The notes under the pieces are model-generated. The model did not search any database. It saw only the letters and a list, made by a program, of their open reading frames with translations, and was not told the origin of the DNA. A program made the position numbers and the translations under genes. A DNA stretch of 64,000 bases from Silurus meridionalis (Eukaryota > Chordata > Actinopteri > Siluriformes > Siluridae), in contig NC_060892.1 in NCBI RefSeq assembly GCF_014805685.1, positions 8,431,490 to 8,495,489 of the forward strand. The letters run 5' to 3'. Each line of letters opens with the position of its first letter. Position 1 is the first letter of the stretch. Of the stretch, positions 23,475-35,189 are shown in pieces.

Positions 23475-24210
23475 GTGTTGTGCTCGTTACTAAAAAAATA
23501 GTAACTAGTTACAGTTACTCGTTACTTCATTCAAAAAACTCAATTACTTTGTTGATTACTTACACCAAAAAGTAATGCGTTACTGTTAAAAGTAACTTTT
23601 TAGTTACTTTTTTAAAAAACGTTCTTTAATGTTCCCATTAATGCCCTTTTATGTGTTATGGTCTACAAACACAAAACTGACAAACACAGAGTAATTTTTA
23701 AACACTATTTTATTTAAGTCAGACCAGCACAAACATATCACAAGGATTTCTGAAATAAATAACAAAACAAGCTGAATAATATATTCACAATCAAAAACTA
23801 AAGTGGCTTCTGCTGTTGTGTTGAGCTCTTAAAAATTTTCCTTTCACAGCTGAAGTATGAAAACTATCAACAATGTAGAACAGAACACCGAGTGAGCTTC
23901 TAGCATGGAGTTCCTGGAGGAGCTTCAACAGATTGTAGTTGCTGTTTATCGCAGTAGATACGACCTTCGAACCAGAAAGACACAGCTTACATTTGACTTA
24001 AAAGTTTTTGTCTTTATACTTAACTAAAGTGAAATAATGAGCATATTTCCACTTTGAGAAACTCGTCTTGCTCTCGCCTCGACTCGTAATTACTGCCGCA
24101 CAAACCTGAATAAAAGGAGACGCGCCCACAGTGCGTCTCCGCAGGAATTCTCCTCTTTTCTCAAATTTTATACCAACAATGATAAACAAATGCAAAACTT
24201 TACCTATTGC
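23473..24210 (-). mobile_element. hAT-type element fragment with BED zinc-finger remnant
   Basis: The left end cagtgttgtgctcgttac and repeated gttac/gtaac motifs are typical of hAT ends. On the minus strand, 24075-23998 reads SFSKWKYAHYFTLVKYKDKN. After a one-base shift, 23993-23880 reads CKLCLSGSKVVSTAINSNYN and continues to LLKLLQELH. Aromatic residues, CxxC and a terminal His in this order are a BED zinc finger, the DNA-binding head of many hAT transposases. The shift and a His-to-Leu-like change mean it is dead. No right terminus was found. Confidence 0.65.
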
Positions 24211-24839
24211 TTAATTTGTTTTGCCGACCTCTATCAACAAGGAGACGTACAATGCATATTGTTAACAGTATTTTAACTGTGAAATCGGAAATTCTATGCT
24301 AGCAATATAGGGGGGCATCAAGCAATTAACCCACTGGGGTCGACAAACGCATAGAAGCATTTTGTGGCATTTTTTTTCCTCATAACACCGAAACCAACTT
24401 AAATTACACTGTCTTTTTTGATCGTACAGAGAAGAGCAATACATCATTTGAATCTGTAATGGATCCACTTTAATGTGTATACACTCATAATAACAACAAA
24501 ATGCTGTGCTTTTGTAAAATAAAGAAAACCTCTGCCATCTCTCTTCACAGACACATCAATGAAACAACCTGTCTAGTTTTAAATAAACCAATTCACATTG
24601 AAAACGGATTTTCTCTGATTATGTAAAAGTGTAAAAGTTAGAAGAGGTACAGTTTCTCTGGTATCACCTGATTAACCGTCCATGTGGAAACATAGCAAAG
24701 GTTCTCTTTGGTGTCCTGATGATTTGCATAATTAAAACACCAAAATTACCTCAAATCATTTACAAGAACATTTTGTCTTAATGCTCTGTTTCACTAATTA
24801 TAAATATACATTTGCATAAAGCATCCATATCCATCCAAG
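24211..24839. other. Intergenic DNA, possible decayed transposon end
   Basis: A ttaacccactggggtcgac motif at about 24327 resembles a piggyBac-like terminus next to its TTAA target. I could not find a partner end. The rest is unassigned. Confidence 0.25.
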
Positions 24840-24925
24840 GCCTTTAACCCTCACCTGCTCAGTTGTAAGTCGCTTTATAAGTCGCCTTTGGATAAGGGCA
24901 TCTGCCAAATGCAATACATTTAAGA
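24840..24925 (-). repeat. SINE/LINE-tail type fish repeat fragment
   Basis: The minus strand carries the catttggcagatgcccttat motif followed by sequence ending in the gttaaaggcc side of the repeat. Confidence 0.65.
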
Positions 24926-26179
24926 GTAAATAATGCCAGTTCAAACTTTGTGGACTGTGGCACATTAATATTTTGCTGTCAATGATAGTAGTCTGATCTT
25001 AGGCACCTCTGGGACACTAGATCTGGTGGCTTGGATATACAGACATACTGTAAATATACATATATTTCTCTCAACATTAAATATTTGCGGTTTTTTTTGT
25101 TGTTGTTGATTTCCTATATGACTAATATTATAGTTAAAGACAAATGTAATCAAGTTTGTTTGTATGTATATTTAACTTCAGAAAGACACTGCATTGCTAA
25201 ACAGCTGGATTGATAAGTACAGTGTATGTTTATATCCTAAATAGTAGTATCACCCCATGTCAGTAGGACCTTGACATCTGTCAATCCAATTCTTCAAATC
25301 TCATGGCTCCTGGCATCAATGCTGACATTAGAAACCCTTTCACAAGCTTCTTTATTGCATCATTCACAATCCTGTAAGGATTCTCGGTCACCAGTTGCAG
25401 ATATCTGAAAGTCAGCTGGACTTCTATCTGTTCAAATCAAAATGTTTCACTACTCACCCGAGAAACGTTTTGATATGAGGGGACATACGTCCAGTTGACC
25501 TTGAAAACACTCTCACAATTGCTTGTTTGTTGAATATCTAACACAATGTTTCCACTGCTCAGAGTAGAAAAAACTGTGGTTAGTGCTCAAAGAAGCTTGA
25601 TTTTATCACAGTTTGTTTATGTGCATCATTCGACAGCTGGTATGTAGACAAGCCTTTGATAAACTGAAGTTTTTAGGCTGATGTCTTTTGTGGTGGCAAA
25701 AGTGGCACTGTGCAAGTATGTGAAGGACATTTAGTTTGCAAGCTACTAATAGAAATATCTTCAAAACAGATTACTGCATTTGGTTAATGTTCTTCTTAAT
25801 TAGCAAACATGACCTTTGCAAAAAAGCCAAGGCAGGTTTGAAAAGTAGTTTTTTTAGTACATTTTTACATTGTTATGGTGATTGAAATGTATCTACATTT
25901 TCATAAAATAAAGGCATCAAAGGCATCAGAAAGAAATCATCAAAAATTGATTTTTCATAATTTTCTTGTCTGTTTCAGAAGACTCTACCATATGGCCAGG
26001 CGAGGGATTCTCCCAGATGACCACACATGTCCAACACATTCTGTCAAACATTTTAATGATAATCTCTATTTATCAGTTTTCATTGATCATGCTGTGGTTT
26101 TTCAAACACGTAAGTTGTGCTGTATATTCATAAATTCAGGAACTTATAATCATGTATTGAAAATGAACGTTGGTTGTGA
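24926..26179. other. Intergenic DNA without recognisable features
   Basis: AT-rich, with no exon, RNA gene or clear repeat boundary. Confidence 0.4.
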
Positions 26180-26181
26180 GC

Positions 26182-26560
26182 TTAGTCCTTCTCTACATAT
26201 CCTCCACCTAAGGTAACACACTTCTCCAAACAATAGATGAGCTGGTGGAGACTGTCTTTGAAAAATTCTTCTTTCTGGTTCTTGAGCAAAAGTTTCATGT
26301 CTTCTTTGAAAGGCCTGCCATGAAGTGGTTTTATCAAGTGATGAAAGAGGAAGAAGTCACTGGGTGGAAGGTCGGGGGAGTAGGGGGCACGAGGCAGAAT
26401 TGCGTTCCCCAAGTTACCCGCAAGTTTAACCATTTTGTGAGCTGAATGGCCCTTTCCATGACACTTCGGTTTTGACCCTCTAGTGGCATCGTACGGAACT
26501 TTTTTTTAAACATGACATTCATGAATGTACTAATTTCTGGAGACATAATTTAGGCAAATA
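26182..26560 (-). pseudogene. mariner-type transposase C-terminal remnant
   Basis: The minus-strand frame 26433-26182 contains PYSPDLPPSDFFLFHHL, the hallmark catalytic segment of mariner (DD34D) transposases. The ending (KCVTLGGGYVEKD) resembles the typical mariner C-terminus. The upstream part of the gene is not in frame and is mostly absent or decayed. This is a different superfamily branch from the Tc1 copies elsewhere in the window. Confidence 0.8.
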
Positions 26561-26749
26561 TTTTCCAATTTTTAATACGGTAATACGAATTTATGACCGC
26601 CCCTCATTGATTCATTTCCACTTGTGGAACCAGGGCTCATTGTACTTCCAGGGTGTATTTTAATTTCTGCTCCATGAGCATATGTCATAGGGTTTTGACT
26701 GTTTAAATATGTGCTTTTCCAAAGTATTCGAAAATACTGAAATACACCT

Positions 26750-27150
26750 CTGTTTCAGAGTCAACTGCCGTGACTGAACGGAAGTTCAGCGAGTCCATCG
26801 GATTGATGATTCAGCATTATGGGGATGAAAGAAAGGGACTTTCCCCACTCTTCATTCAGAGTCTCTACACCTCCTTCCATGCCCCCTCTCCCTCTTTCTC
26901 TCTTTCTCTCTCTCTCTCCCTCCCTCTTTCTCTCTCTCACACCCCAGTGTTCCTGCATCAGCCTCATGCTTTTTATTCCTGTCATCTGTAATTGGAGCTC
27001 TCGTTCTCCAAACTGCTCTTGCATGCCGGTGGCTGTTTCCACTTTTTTCCTGACAGTTGCTGATAAACACTTCATTCCTTTGCTCAGACCAGAATTCGGC
27101 CAGGCTGTCGTCGTTTCAGCTTCAGCTTACCGATTTAGGAGCTGATTACG
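26750..27150. promoter_or_regulatory. Candidate conserved DNA with a CT-rich tract
   Basis: Complex sequence surrounds a CT repeat (about 26894-26938). A frame from 26770 gives MTERKFSESIGLMIQHYGDE but soon enters the CT tract. No family is recognised. Confidence 0.22.
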
Positions 27151-27272
27151 CAGACCTGGCTTTAATGCTCACATGCATAGCTCAAAGTGGCGAGATATAT
27201 CGCTTTGAATTTATAAAAACGAGGTTGCTGTGCTTCATAAACTTTTTTATGATTTTTTAGACATGGTTCTTA

Positions 27273-27286
27273 GATCGATCGATCTA

Positions 27287-27337
<51 letters not shown>

Positions 27338-27362
27338 GTCTGTCTGTCTGTCTGTCTGTCTG
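27273..27362. repeat. (TCTG)n tetranucleotide microsatellite
   Basis: Begins with gatcgatcgatctatc, then about 18 units of TCTG with one TCTA variant. A frame of alternating Ser, Val, Cys and Leu is an artefact. Confidence 0.96.
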
Positions 27363-28479
27363 TGAAGTGCAATAACCAGGTGTTATATAGTTTATATAGT
27401 TTTTTATCAGGTAAATTCTAAGACAACCTTCTCTAACTGCTTCATATAATGTGAGACATATCTGTTTTCGGTATTCTTTTTATAGTCTTAAACTGCTAGA
27501 CATTAAAATAAAACAGGTTTCTAATAAGATGAGGCATGTACCCACACTGCAGGATTTTTTTCTAGGAATTCCGACTGAAAGCTTGAATTTACTTCCAAGA
27601 ACCATTTTTCTGCTCCAGTAGTTACTTTCTGTGAAATTAATTTGAACATGGCATTCTGAATGTTGCCGACTGGTAAAAACAAGCTGAAAGGTCTTTGTGC
27701 TATAGTTAAATCATTAGCATTTGTGACTTTACTCATTGTAAAACACACCATTCTAAGATTTCCTCTTGTCCAAAAGGTGGACAGTGTAGTGGTTAATTTC
27801 ATAAGATAATTACTAGTCATGCTCTACAAGATGATCTCAATAAAACTGAGCTCTGTGTCAAATTATATGATGAAGATCTTCAGTGATAGATCTGCGATTA
27901 AAGAGAATGGGGTTGCTGTGGTTATGGTAGTAGCTTAGTGAATAGAAATCTGTGCGTTTAAAGACCTAAAATGCGATCGTTGGCTGCTCCCCCAATTTTT
28001 TTTTTTTTTTTATTAATTTTTTTTTATCCATTCACATTTATTTATGACAAGAAGCAGAGTGTATATTGGCAGTGTGAGTAAGGTGACATCATAAAGTTGA
28101 GCAGAGGTTAATTTTTCAAATAAGGAGTGAAGCAATATGGCAAACATCAACAGGAGTAAGAATTAGGACAAATCATTTGAAACAATGTCCAACAACTTCT
28201 CTGGTTCCTGTCAGAGAGCTGCTCATGGTTAAACAAGAGATTTGATGACATTTATTACTTTACTGCATTAAATATGGTTAAAAATTACTCTTGGAAAAAA
28301 CATTTCAGATTTTTTAAGCTTAATTTGAGAGAAACCTGGAAATCAGCTGTAATTGACTTATCACCATATGAACACTGAAACATGCATTCTTTCTTAGTAG
28401 CTTATTCAAATATTAAATCAAGACTAACAAAAACAGAACAGAGTCAATGAATTCTCCACATTTGTGGTGCCGAACTGGT
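27363..28479. other. Intergenic DNA without recognisable features
   Basis: Includes a T20 run near 27997 and otherwise AT-rich DNA. Nothing coding was recognised. Confidence 0.4.
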
Positions 28480-29595
28480 ACCTCCTGAGGACATTTGGTG
28501 TTTTGGGGATGCTGGTGGAGAACAAGGTTTAAGGGGTCTGTAACCTTTTGAGGTGAGAATCCAAAACAATAAATTTAGGGCCAATCAGATGCCTCCCTAA
28601 TGATATTGCATGATGGATAAGTATCTGCCTGTATTTCACCGTTCATCCTGACCAAATCTCCATCTCCATTTGCAGAAATGCAACCCCAAACCTGCAAGGA
28701 ATCTTCACCATGCTTGACTGTTGCCTGCAGACACTCATTACTGTACTGCTTTCCATCCCTTTGGCAAGGAACTGGCTCCTGCTACAGCCAAACATTTAAC
28801 ATTTTGACTCATCATTCTAGAGCACTTGCTGAAACCCCTATTTCTGCACCCCAGTTCCTATGTTTTTGTAAATAGTCAAGTCATTTAACCTTAGTACCAC
28901 TTCTGGCCAGAGTTCTCCAAACAGTATGTGTACCTGGATCCCATTGGTTTCCACCAGTTTCTTGTTGCGGGCAAAATGATGTAAGCATGATGTGTCTTTC
29001 ATCTGCTGCATTAAGTTGTATTGGCTGACCACTAGTCTACAGTACTCAACATTGCCTGTTTCTTTGTGCTTGAACAGCACATCTTGAAACCCAGTCTGTT
29101 TTGAAATCCTTGCCTGGAAGAGACCTGACTGATGCAATATAACTACCTTGTTTCTTACAGTGCTCAGTCTTGCCAATAGTGTAGGACCTGTGACATGAAA
29201 CTGTCTTCCATAACCTTACCTTATTAGCACAGTTGGGCTGTTCCTCACCCAGTACTAAGCCTCCCACACAGCTGTTTCTGTTTCAGTTAATGACTGTGTT
29301 TTAACTTGGGTATGAAGTTGATGATCGTTAGCACCTTCTTGGTAAAATTGGTTAATCATACACCTGACTCTGATCCTACAAAATCCCTGACTTTGTGCAA
29401 GTTTACCACATGCGCATGTGTAAAAATTTTAAGCTAAAGGTAGTCATACCAAATACCGATTTGATTTAGATTTTTCTTCTGTTTGCTCACTTCTGCATTT
29501 TGTAAAATGATTAGAAATTAAACAATAAAATTAGATATTTATTATCAGCATTTTTATATTTCCTCACACCTGACTAAAACTTTTCCACAGTACTG
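28480..29595 (-). mobile_element. Tc1-like transposon, truncated and inactive
   Basis: The right end is a clean terminus: the minus strand starts CAGTACTGTGGAAAAG at 29595. Going inward, minus-strand transposase is recognisable. The frame 29176-28838 starts MARLSTVRNKVVILHQSGLF, a Tc1 N-terminus, but soon diverges through indels. Further traces of the catalytic region extend to about 28680. No left terminal repeat was found, so the left end is approximate. Confidence 0.78.
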
Positions 29596-29959
29596 CATAT
29601 ACATTACATATCACTTTATATATAAATGTATATGAAACTGTAAAATTATACCTCAGTCTCAAGTGCAACTGCATCCAGTGTCATATCTATACATTTATAC
29701 ATCTAAAATGTTCTTTGTGCAGGGTAGCAGCTCTTATCCCAAGGCCCAGTACTAATTTTTGACCCAGTGGTTGGGGACCTCTGGTGTAACACATCATTAC
29801 AAAATCTCTCATCTATTAACTTAAAGACGATCATGAATTTTTTTTTCTTTTGTTCTTTATTTTTTTCACAAGGTGTAAGACACATCAGTTAAATAGAAAA
29901 TACCTGAACTGCTATAATAAATAAATCCTGTTTATTTATGTGAGGTGAGATATTGGTTC

Positions 29960-30065
29960 TGGTGTGAACATAAGGTTAACCCTTAACTGCCCAGCTCAAT
30001 GCAATGATTAGCTTCTGCTTCATTTATAAGTCACTCTGAATAAAGCATTCGCCAAATGAATTAGT
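29960..30065 (-). repeat. SINE/LINE-tail type fish repeat fragment
   Basis: Contains aacccttaactgcccagctc and, near the end, a cattcgccaaatgaatta motif. Both are sequence marks of the dispersed repeat seen at 24840 and 58185. Confidence 0.55.
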
Positions 30066-30099
30066 TTACCTACATGTATACTGTATCAGATTAAACTGT

Positions 30100-30720
30100 G
30101 ATTGATGGAGAATCACAAGGAAAACCGTGTCTCGTTGGATTCATCATGCCAGTGAAAGCTTTTTCAGAGAGTGCTTTGTTAAATTGTGAGCTGCCCTAAC
30201 CACAGACTCCTTGCAAATTTGTAACGATCAAGGTTAAGTCATTGCAGCAGTCGCGAGATCTGCAAGATCCTGTTCAATTAGGAGCCAAGGACATCAGTTT
30301 GGGCTCATCTCTCTCTTTCCCAGCGTTTCTCTCTTGTTCTCTCGTTCCTCTTTTTTTCCCCACATGCCAGAATGATTTCCATCTGGGCTGAGTCCCAGCC
30401 AGGCAACTTCTCAATTACCACCGAGAGTAAGAGACATGGAGAGAGAAACAGGGGGAGAGATACATAGAGAGAGGGGAACTGGGAAAAAAAGACTCCTGTC
30501 TTCTCCCTGATGGATCCAGCTCCTCCACCCACACACCTTCTCGTGGTTCCTGGCCAGATACCACAAAGAGAACGAAAAAGAGCGTGTGAGAGAGAGAGAG
30601 AGATTGTCAGCAGGAGTGGAACACATGATCTTTCTCTCTTCACTCTTGCTCTCTATATCTTTTTCTCTTTTACCTAACCCTCCTCCAATGCTTTCCTTCT
30701 GAAGACTAATGAAAGGAAAA
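30100..30720. promoter_or_regulatory. Candidate conserved non-coding DNA with GA/CT-rich parts
   Basis: Complex sequence (30110-30310), then CT-rich and GA-rich stretches. Low-complexity open frames are not credible genes. Confidence 0.22.
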
Positions 30721-30851
30721 GAATGTTTATATACCCGAATTTGCCCTTCGTCCTCTTAGAGGCTACGATGGATTTCATAAAAAACTCCTCTACAAACAGC
30801 CTGGACGAGATGCATCTGAGTAGGAGGAATGGGGAGAAACAGACAAAGGGC

Positions 30852-30948
30852 AGTGTGTGTGTGTATGTGTGTGTGTATGTGTGTGTGTGTCTGTGTGTGT
30901 GTGTGTGTCTGTGTGTCTGTGTGTGTGTGTGTGTTTGTGTGTGTGTCC
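30852..30948. repeat. Imperfect (GT)n microsatellite
   Basis: GT dinucleotides interrupted by several TATG and CTGT units. Confidence 0.95.
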
Positions 30949-32563
30949 TATATTGCTAAAGAAGACATGCATAATCCTTAGACATAAAACATCTTTCGCT
31001 TCACCACACCATCTCAGCCACCACATAATGTTCTTTTGGAGACATAAACACTTATGGAGCTTAATGTAACTCTGAGGTGCAGTCACACCAACTGTTTACA
31101 TTTATGCATTTACATATATTTTCTGTCTCTCTGGGCTGTTTAATATTTGCACTAACTTTTTTCAGCATGTCCTTATTGTTCTTGGTCAAGATTGAGGGAC
31201 ATTGAATAAGTTAATGGCAAACATTTTCAAATTACATTAATATTATGTTATATCCCACTATATATAACCTAATTGGGTTTATAGTGCAGACTTTATTAGC
31301 AGTTTGTCCAACATTATCCAACATTTGATATCTATCTAATAAGTTTAATTATAAAAACAAACAAACAAAAAAAAAAACTGGTAACTTGGTCCTAGCTAAC
31401 AAACATGGCTAGCATCCAATTTATTAGCTATTACTGTGTTCTGCTTGCTGACTAGCTTAGCCAGTGTCTTTGTATCAATTTGCGAGAAAATTTATGCTTA
31501 GCTAATACTCACAATCTCCTTTTTTTATTAATAAGTTCAAATCAAGAAGTGCTTTCTGCTTTCATCTCAAATTTGGGAATTAAATGTTTGTTTAGTGTGC
31601 ATTTCATTCAGTTCTGCTAAAGCTCAGCCATGTGAGTATATGATGAAGCCAAATTACTTACAGACCCTGTAACATACACTCTCGTTTTCGTTGTCTTGAT
31701 AACGTGGTGTTCTTTCCAGTTGAGCTTATGTCGGGTTGGGGGAGAGGTGGAGAAGAATGAGTAGGAGCTGGATGAGAGGACTAAGAGAGATTGGAGATAA
31801 AGTGCTCAAAGGATGGTGGGAGATGGAAGCACAGACCGAGGAGATTGTTATTTGGCCCGGCTTTCTGAAAGTGGATCATTACAGGACAACAATGTCAAGC
31901 CTGGAATCAAGAAGCACTCTATGGCCACTTATTATGTGTATGTGTTTGTTTACTTGGTTTTGTGTGTGTGTGAGAGAGACTCTTTCTCTATCTCACAGTA
32001 AACATCTGAATCAGTGCTTGTGGAAGTGCAAGTGCTTCATTTCACTTCAGTGTTGCTCCTGGTGTCTCTGCTTATTGATTTTGCAGTGACATTAGACATT
32101 TCTGTACGTTTTTTTGTAACTGCACAACCTGTGAGTGACAATTACATTACACATGTTGCCAAAGGCCTTTTTAGCACCTCCCAAGTCTTTGTCTGCAATT
32201 CTGCTAGCAATGCATTTAGATCACGATTTGTCCTCTTTTCGTATTACAGCGCTGTTCGGTCACCCACTTTTACATGGTAACTGTTTTTTTAGACTGACCG
32301 ATTTGTGTTGCTCTTTCTTGTTTTCAATAAAGCTGCATCGATTCACAACAGGAAAGTGATTGTGAGTCATTGAATCTAAATGGATCTGATTTTCTTTTCT
32401 ATTTGAGGAGTGCTATTGTTTAAAGATTGTTACCAGGGCTTATGCATGACATGATCCAAATAAAATCTTGACTGATTCTATAACAAACTGTGCAATGAGA
32501 TATTCTCCATATTAGAATCTAAGATCGATTAAAAAGATTCATCAGGATCTTGAGGTAATAAAG
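30949..32563. other. Intergenic DNA without recognisable features
   Basis: A 117-residue frame at 31736-32089 has no recognisable domain and crosses a GT/GA-rich stretch. I do not support a gene here. Confidence 0.4.
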
Positions 32564-32995
32564 GTACTCTATATAGGCAAAAGTTTTAGAATACTTGACT
32601 TTTCCAGCCATATGATTTCTTTTCCCCAAACTACAAAAGGGGCACACACTTTTATAGTATGTATTTGGACTTTAGCATTAAATTTTCCCTTCATTGCACA
32701 AGGAGACCAAACAAAACGTGTGTACAAAATGTGCTCTATGAAGACTTGGTTTAAATGGGGTGATGTGGAAGATATAGAACTCTGTTATAGTGCTCTGATT
32801 TCAATGCTATTGATCACCTTTGGGATTAACACTGAGTGAACCCCAGGCCTCCTTACCATACATCAGTACCTGACTTTACAAACACTCTCATGGCTGAATG
32901 AGCTCAAATCTCCACAAATACACACCAAATGTGGAATGGAATGTTAATTTTATGGTGGTCAGTGTTCACATGATTGTCCATATTGTAATAATGTC
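32564..32995 (+). mobile_element. Tc1/mariner-derived short repeat, copy 5
   Basis: Starts tactctatataggcaaaag. The interior carries + strand traces of a transposase C-terminus, such as tgaagacttggtttaaatgg and gaccaaacaaaacgtgt. The far end is approximate. Confidence 0.65.
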
Positions 32996-33252
32996 TTATT
33001 GCCACTACCCACCCATGGGTAATCCTTTTATCTTCTCCTATTAATGGATTTTAGATTGGCAATATAGCAGTGGGCACACTGAAGAATCCTTGACACGGTC
33101 TGAACTTGGCTGTTACCTGATTTTTCTCACAATAACAATAAATCAGCTTATAGTGGGCATTTAATTTAATTTTCTACTGCAGAACCAGAGAGTTTTAACA
33201 AAATTGTTGAAATTATGTGGACATCTGAAGATTAAAACCAAGTCGGACACAC

Positions 33253-33329
33253 ACTATTATCTGGAATGCATGTTTTAGTATGACAATTTTGAAAATTGTC
33301 ATACTAAAGCATGCATTGTAGATAATAGT
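33253..33329. repeat. 77-bp near-perfect palindrome
   Basis: Two 38-bp arms (33253-33290 and 33292-33329) are reverse complements with three mismatches around a single central G (33291). If transcribed, two of the three mismatches would be G:U pairs. It lies in a unique-looking gap between two Tc1-derived repeats and is not visibly part of either. Confidence 0.92.
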
Positions 33330-33389
33330 AAAATCGAATTTTCCTTATCTAAGAACTAAGTAGGAGCTAAAAAACTGAACCCCCAGCAT

Positions 33390-33715
33390 AATTCTCTTGT
33401 TCACAAAGCAAGCTCCTTGAAGACTTGGTTTGCCAAAGGTAGAGCAGGAAAACTCAAGTGTCCTGCACAGACCCCTGACCTCAACCCCATTGAATACCTT
33501 TGGGATGAACTGGAACACCCCAGGCTTCCTCTCATAACATCAGTGCCTGATCTCAACAATGCTCTTGTGGCTAAACAAGCATAAGTCCCCACAGCAATGC
33601 TCCAAAATCTGGATGAAATCCTTCCCAGAAAATTGAAGTTTATTAAAATTTAGTGAAGAGAGAAGTGAATAGGGAATAGGTTGGTCTTAATGTATATATG
33701 GGTCAGTGTAGTGTA
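33390..33715 (+). mobile_element. Tc1/mariner-derived short repeat, copy 6
   Basis: The + strand reads LNPIEYLWDELEH at about 33482-33520, the end of a DDE transposase core. It is followed by family sequence ending in gggtcagtgtagtgta. The N-terminal two thirds of the gene are missing. Confidence 0.8.
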
Positions 33716-34467
33716 TTTTTGAGAAGGCAAAATTGGTTTTAGGATCATATGGTGGAACACAAAAAATCTTACTAGGGTGGGGTATGGTCAGTATTTGTAC
33801 AAAATAACAGTTTCAGTTTAAAAACATCTGCTTCCATGTAGTTAGATTTAATGGGGAAAAAATGCTTCTTGCTGATCTACAAATCTCATCGTTCTGTCCA
33901 CATCCTCATCCCCTCTTCCTCAATATTTTGCTTTGTGCATTTCTTTTCTTGAGCTGCAGTTGATTTTCCTTTGAGAAACTGCAAGTACAAGACACTAAAT
34001 TATGTAAGGCTGTAATTACAGATGAGAAGACGTGCACATTTGCACGCAAGTTATTACTGAGGCAGCTTATACAAACACTGTAGAAAGATTCAGTGATGCA
34101 GATAAAGATGATATAGATAACGTATTAGTGTCTTAATTTGCTCTGACCCAGACTGCACTGGTGAAATGGTATGTGTTTTTAATGGAAAAATGTATACACT
34201 TTTTTTGAAATACGACAATGATCTGCAATTTTCACAGTTGATTTACTACTTCCCTGTAAACATACTATATTGAATTGATTATGAAACTTAAAAATAGAAG
34301 CTAGCCTGAATTCTGATTGAGTTTCAGGTTACTACACTGGTTAAAAAGGTTAGGTTTTGTCAGATTGATTACATGAACAGAAAAATTTAAGTATATTGGA
34401 ATATAACTTAAATCCACTGAAAATTTCTTAAAGTTCATGCTGAATAGTTTTGAGGTCTCAGATCTCA
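33716..34467. other. AT-rich intergenic DNA
   Basis: Nothing recognised before the minisatellite. Confidence 0.4.
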
Positions 34468-34928
34468 GTGAATGAGGTGTAGCCTCTGTGTCTGTCATTT
34501 CTAGCAAAGGGACGTGTGTCCTCTCTGTCTCAATTACAAGTGAAAGAGGCGTGGCTTCAGTGTCTGTTATTCCCAGTGAAGAAGAGGTGTCCTCTCTGTT
34601 TACTATTTCAAGTAAAGGATGTGTGTCCTCTGTGTCTGTCATTTCAAGCAATGGCGGTATGTCCATTCTGTTTGTCATTAGTAAAGGAGGTGTGTTCTCT
34701 TTGTCTGTTATTCCAAGTAAAGGAGGTGTGTCCTCTCTGTCTGTTATTCCAAGTAAAGGAGGTGTGTCCTCTCTGTCTGTCATTCAAAGTAATGAAGGTG
34801 AATCCTCTCTGTCATTATTAACAGAGGTGTGCCCTCTCTGTCTATCAATCCAAGTCAAGGAGGTGTGTCCTTGCTGTTTATTATTTCAAATGAAGGGGGT
34901 GTGGCCTCCATGTCTGCCTTTTTCACTA
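34468..34928. repeat. 36-bp minisatellite, about 13 copies
   Basis: Tandem units with a core of taaaggaggtgtgtcctctc plus ctgtctgttattccaag, most of them 36 bp, a few 32-33 bp. The central copies (about 34680-34790) are nearly identical and outer copies diverge. Because 36 is a multiple of three, long frames stay open on both strands: 34488-34970 on + and 34783-34301 on -. The minus frame gives a 12-residue periodicity (EDTPPLLGITDR). No start context, promoter or domain supports translation, so I treat it as non-coding. Confidence 0.92.
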
Positions 34929-35189
34929 GAAGACATGTTGTTTACTTTAATTCAAATCAAACGCTCCTGAAAAAAATGAACTGTTTACCCAATACGGGAT
35001 CATATTCTTTTATATTGAATTGCTGTCTGAATCAAATAATTGAATGAACTGAATCAAAATGTTACATATTGTACTGTCTCAAAAGGAAAGTTTATTTGCT
35101 ATTTGCTAGTCATGCTGTTCAAACTGCAAAAAGATATATGACTAATACCATTTATCTATTACAACCTATACAACATTTGCAATTCATGG

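Noticed and set aside
24320..24360. piggyBac-like terminus (TTAA followed by cccactggggtcgac)
   Set aside because: No second terminus or transposase found nearby, so the element cannot be delimited.
34301..34970. Two 160-residue repeat proteins on opposite strands
   Set aside because: Explained by a 36-bp minisatellite; no start context, splice sites or domain. Reported as a finding, not a gene.
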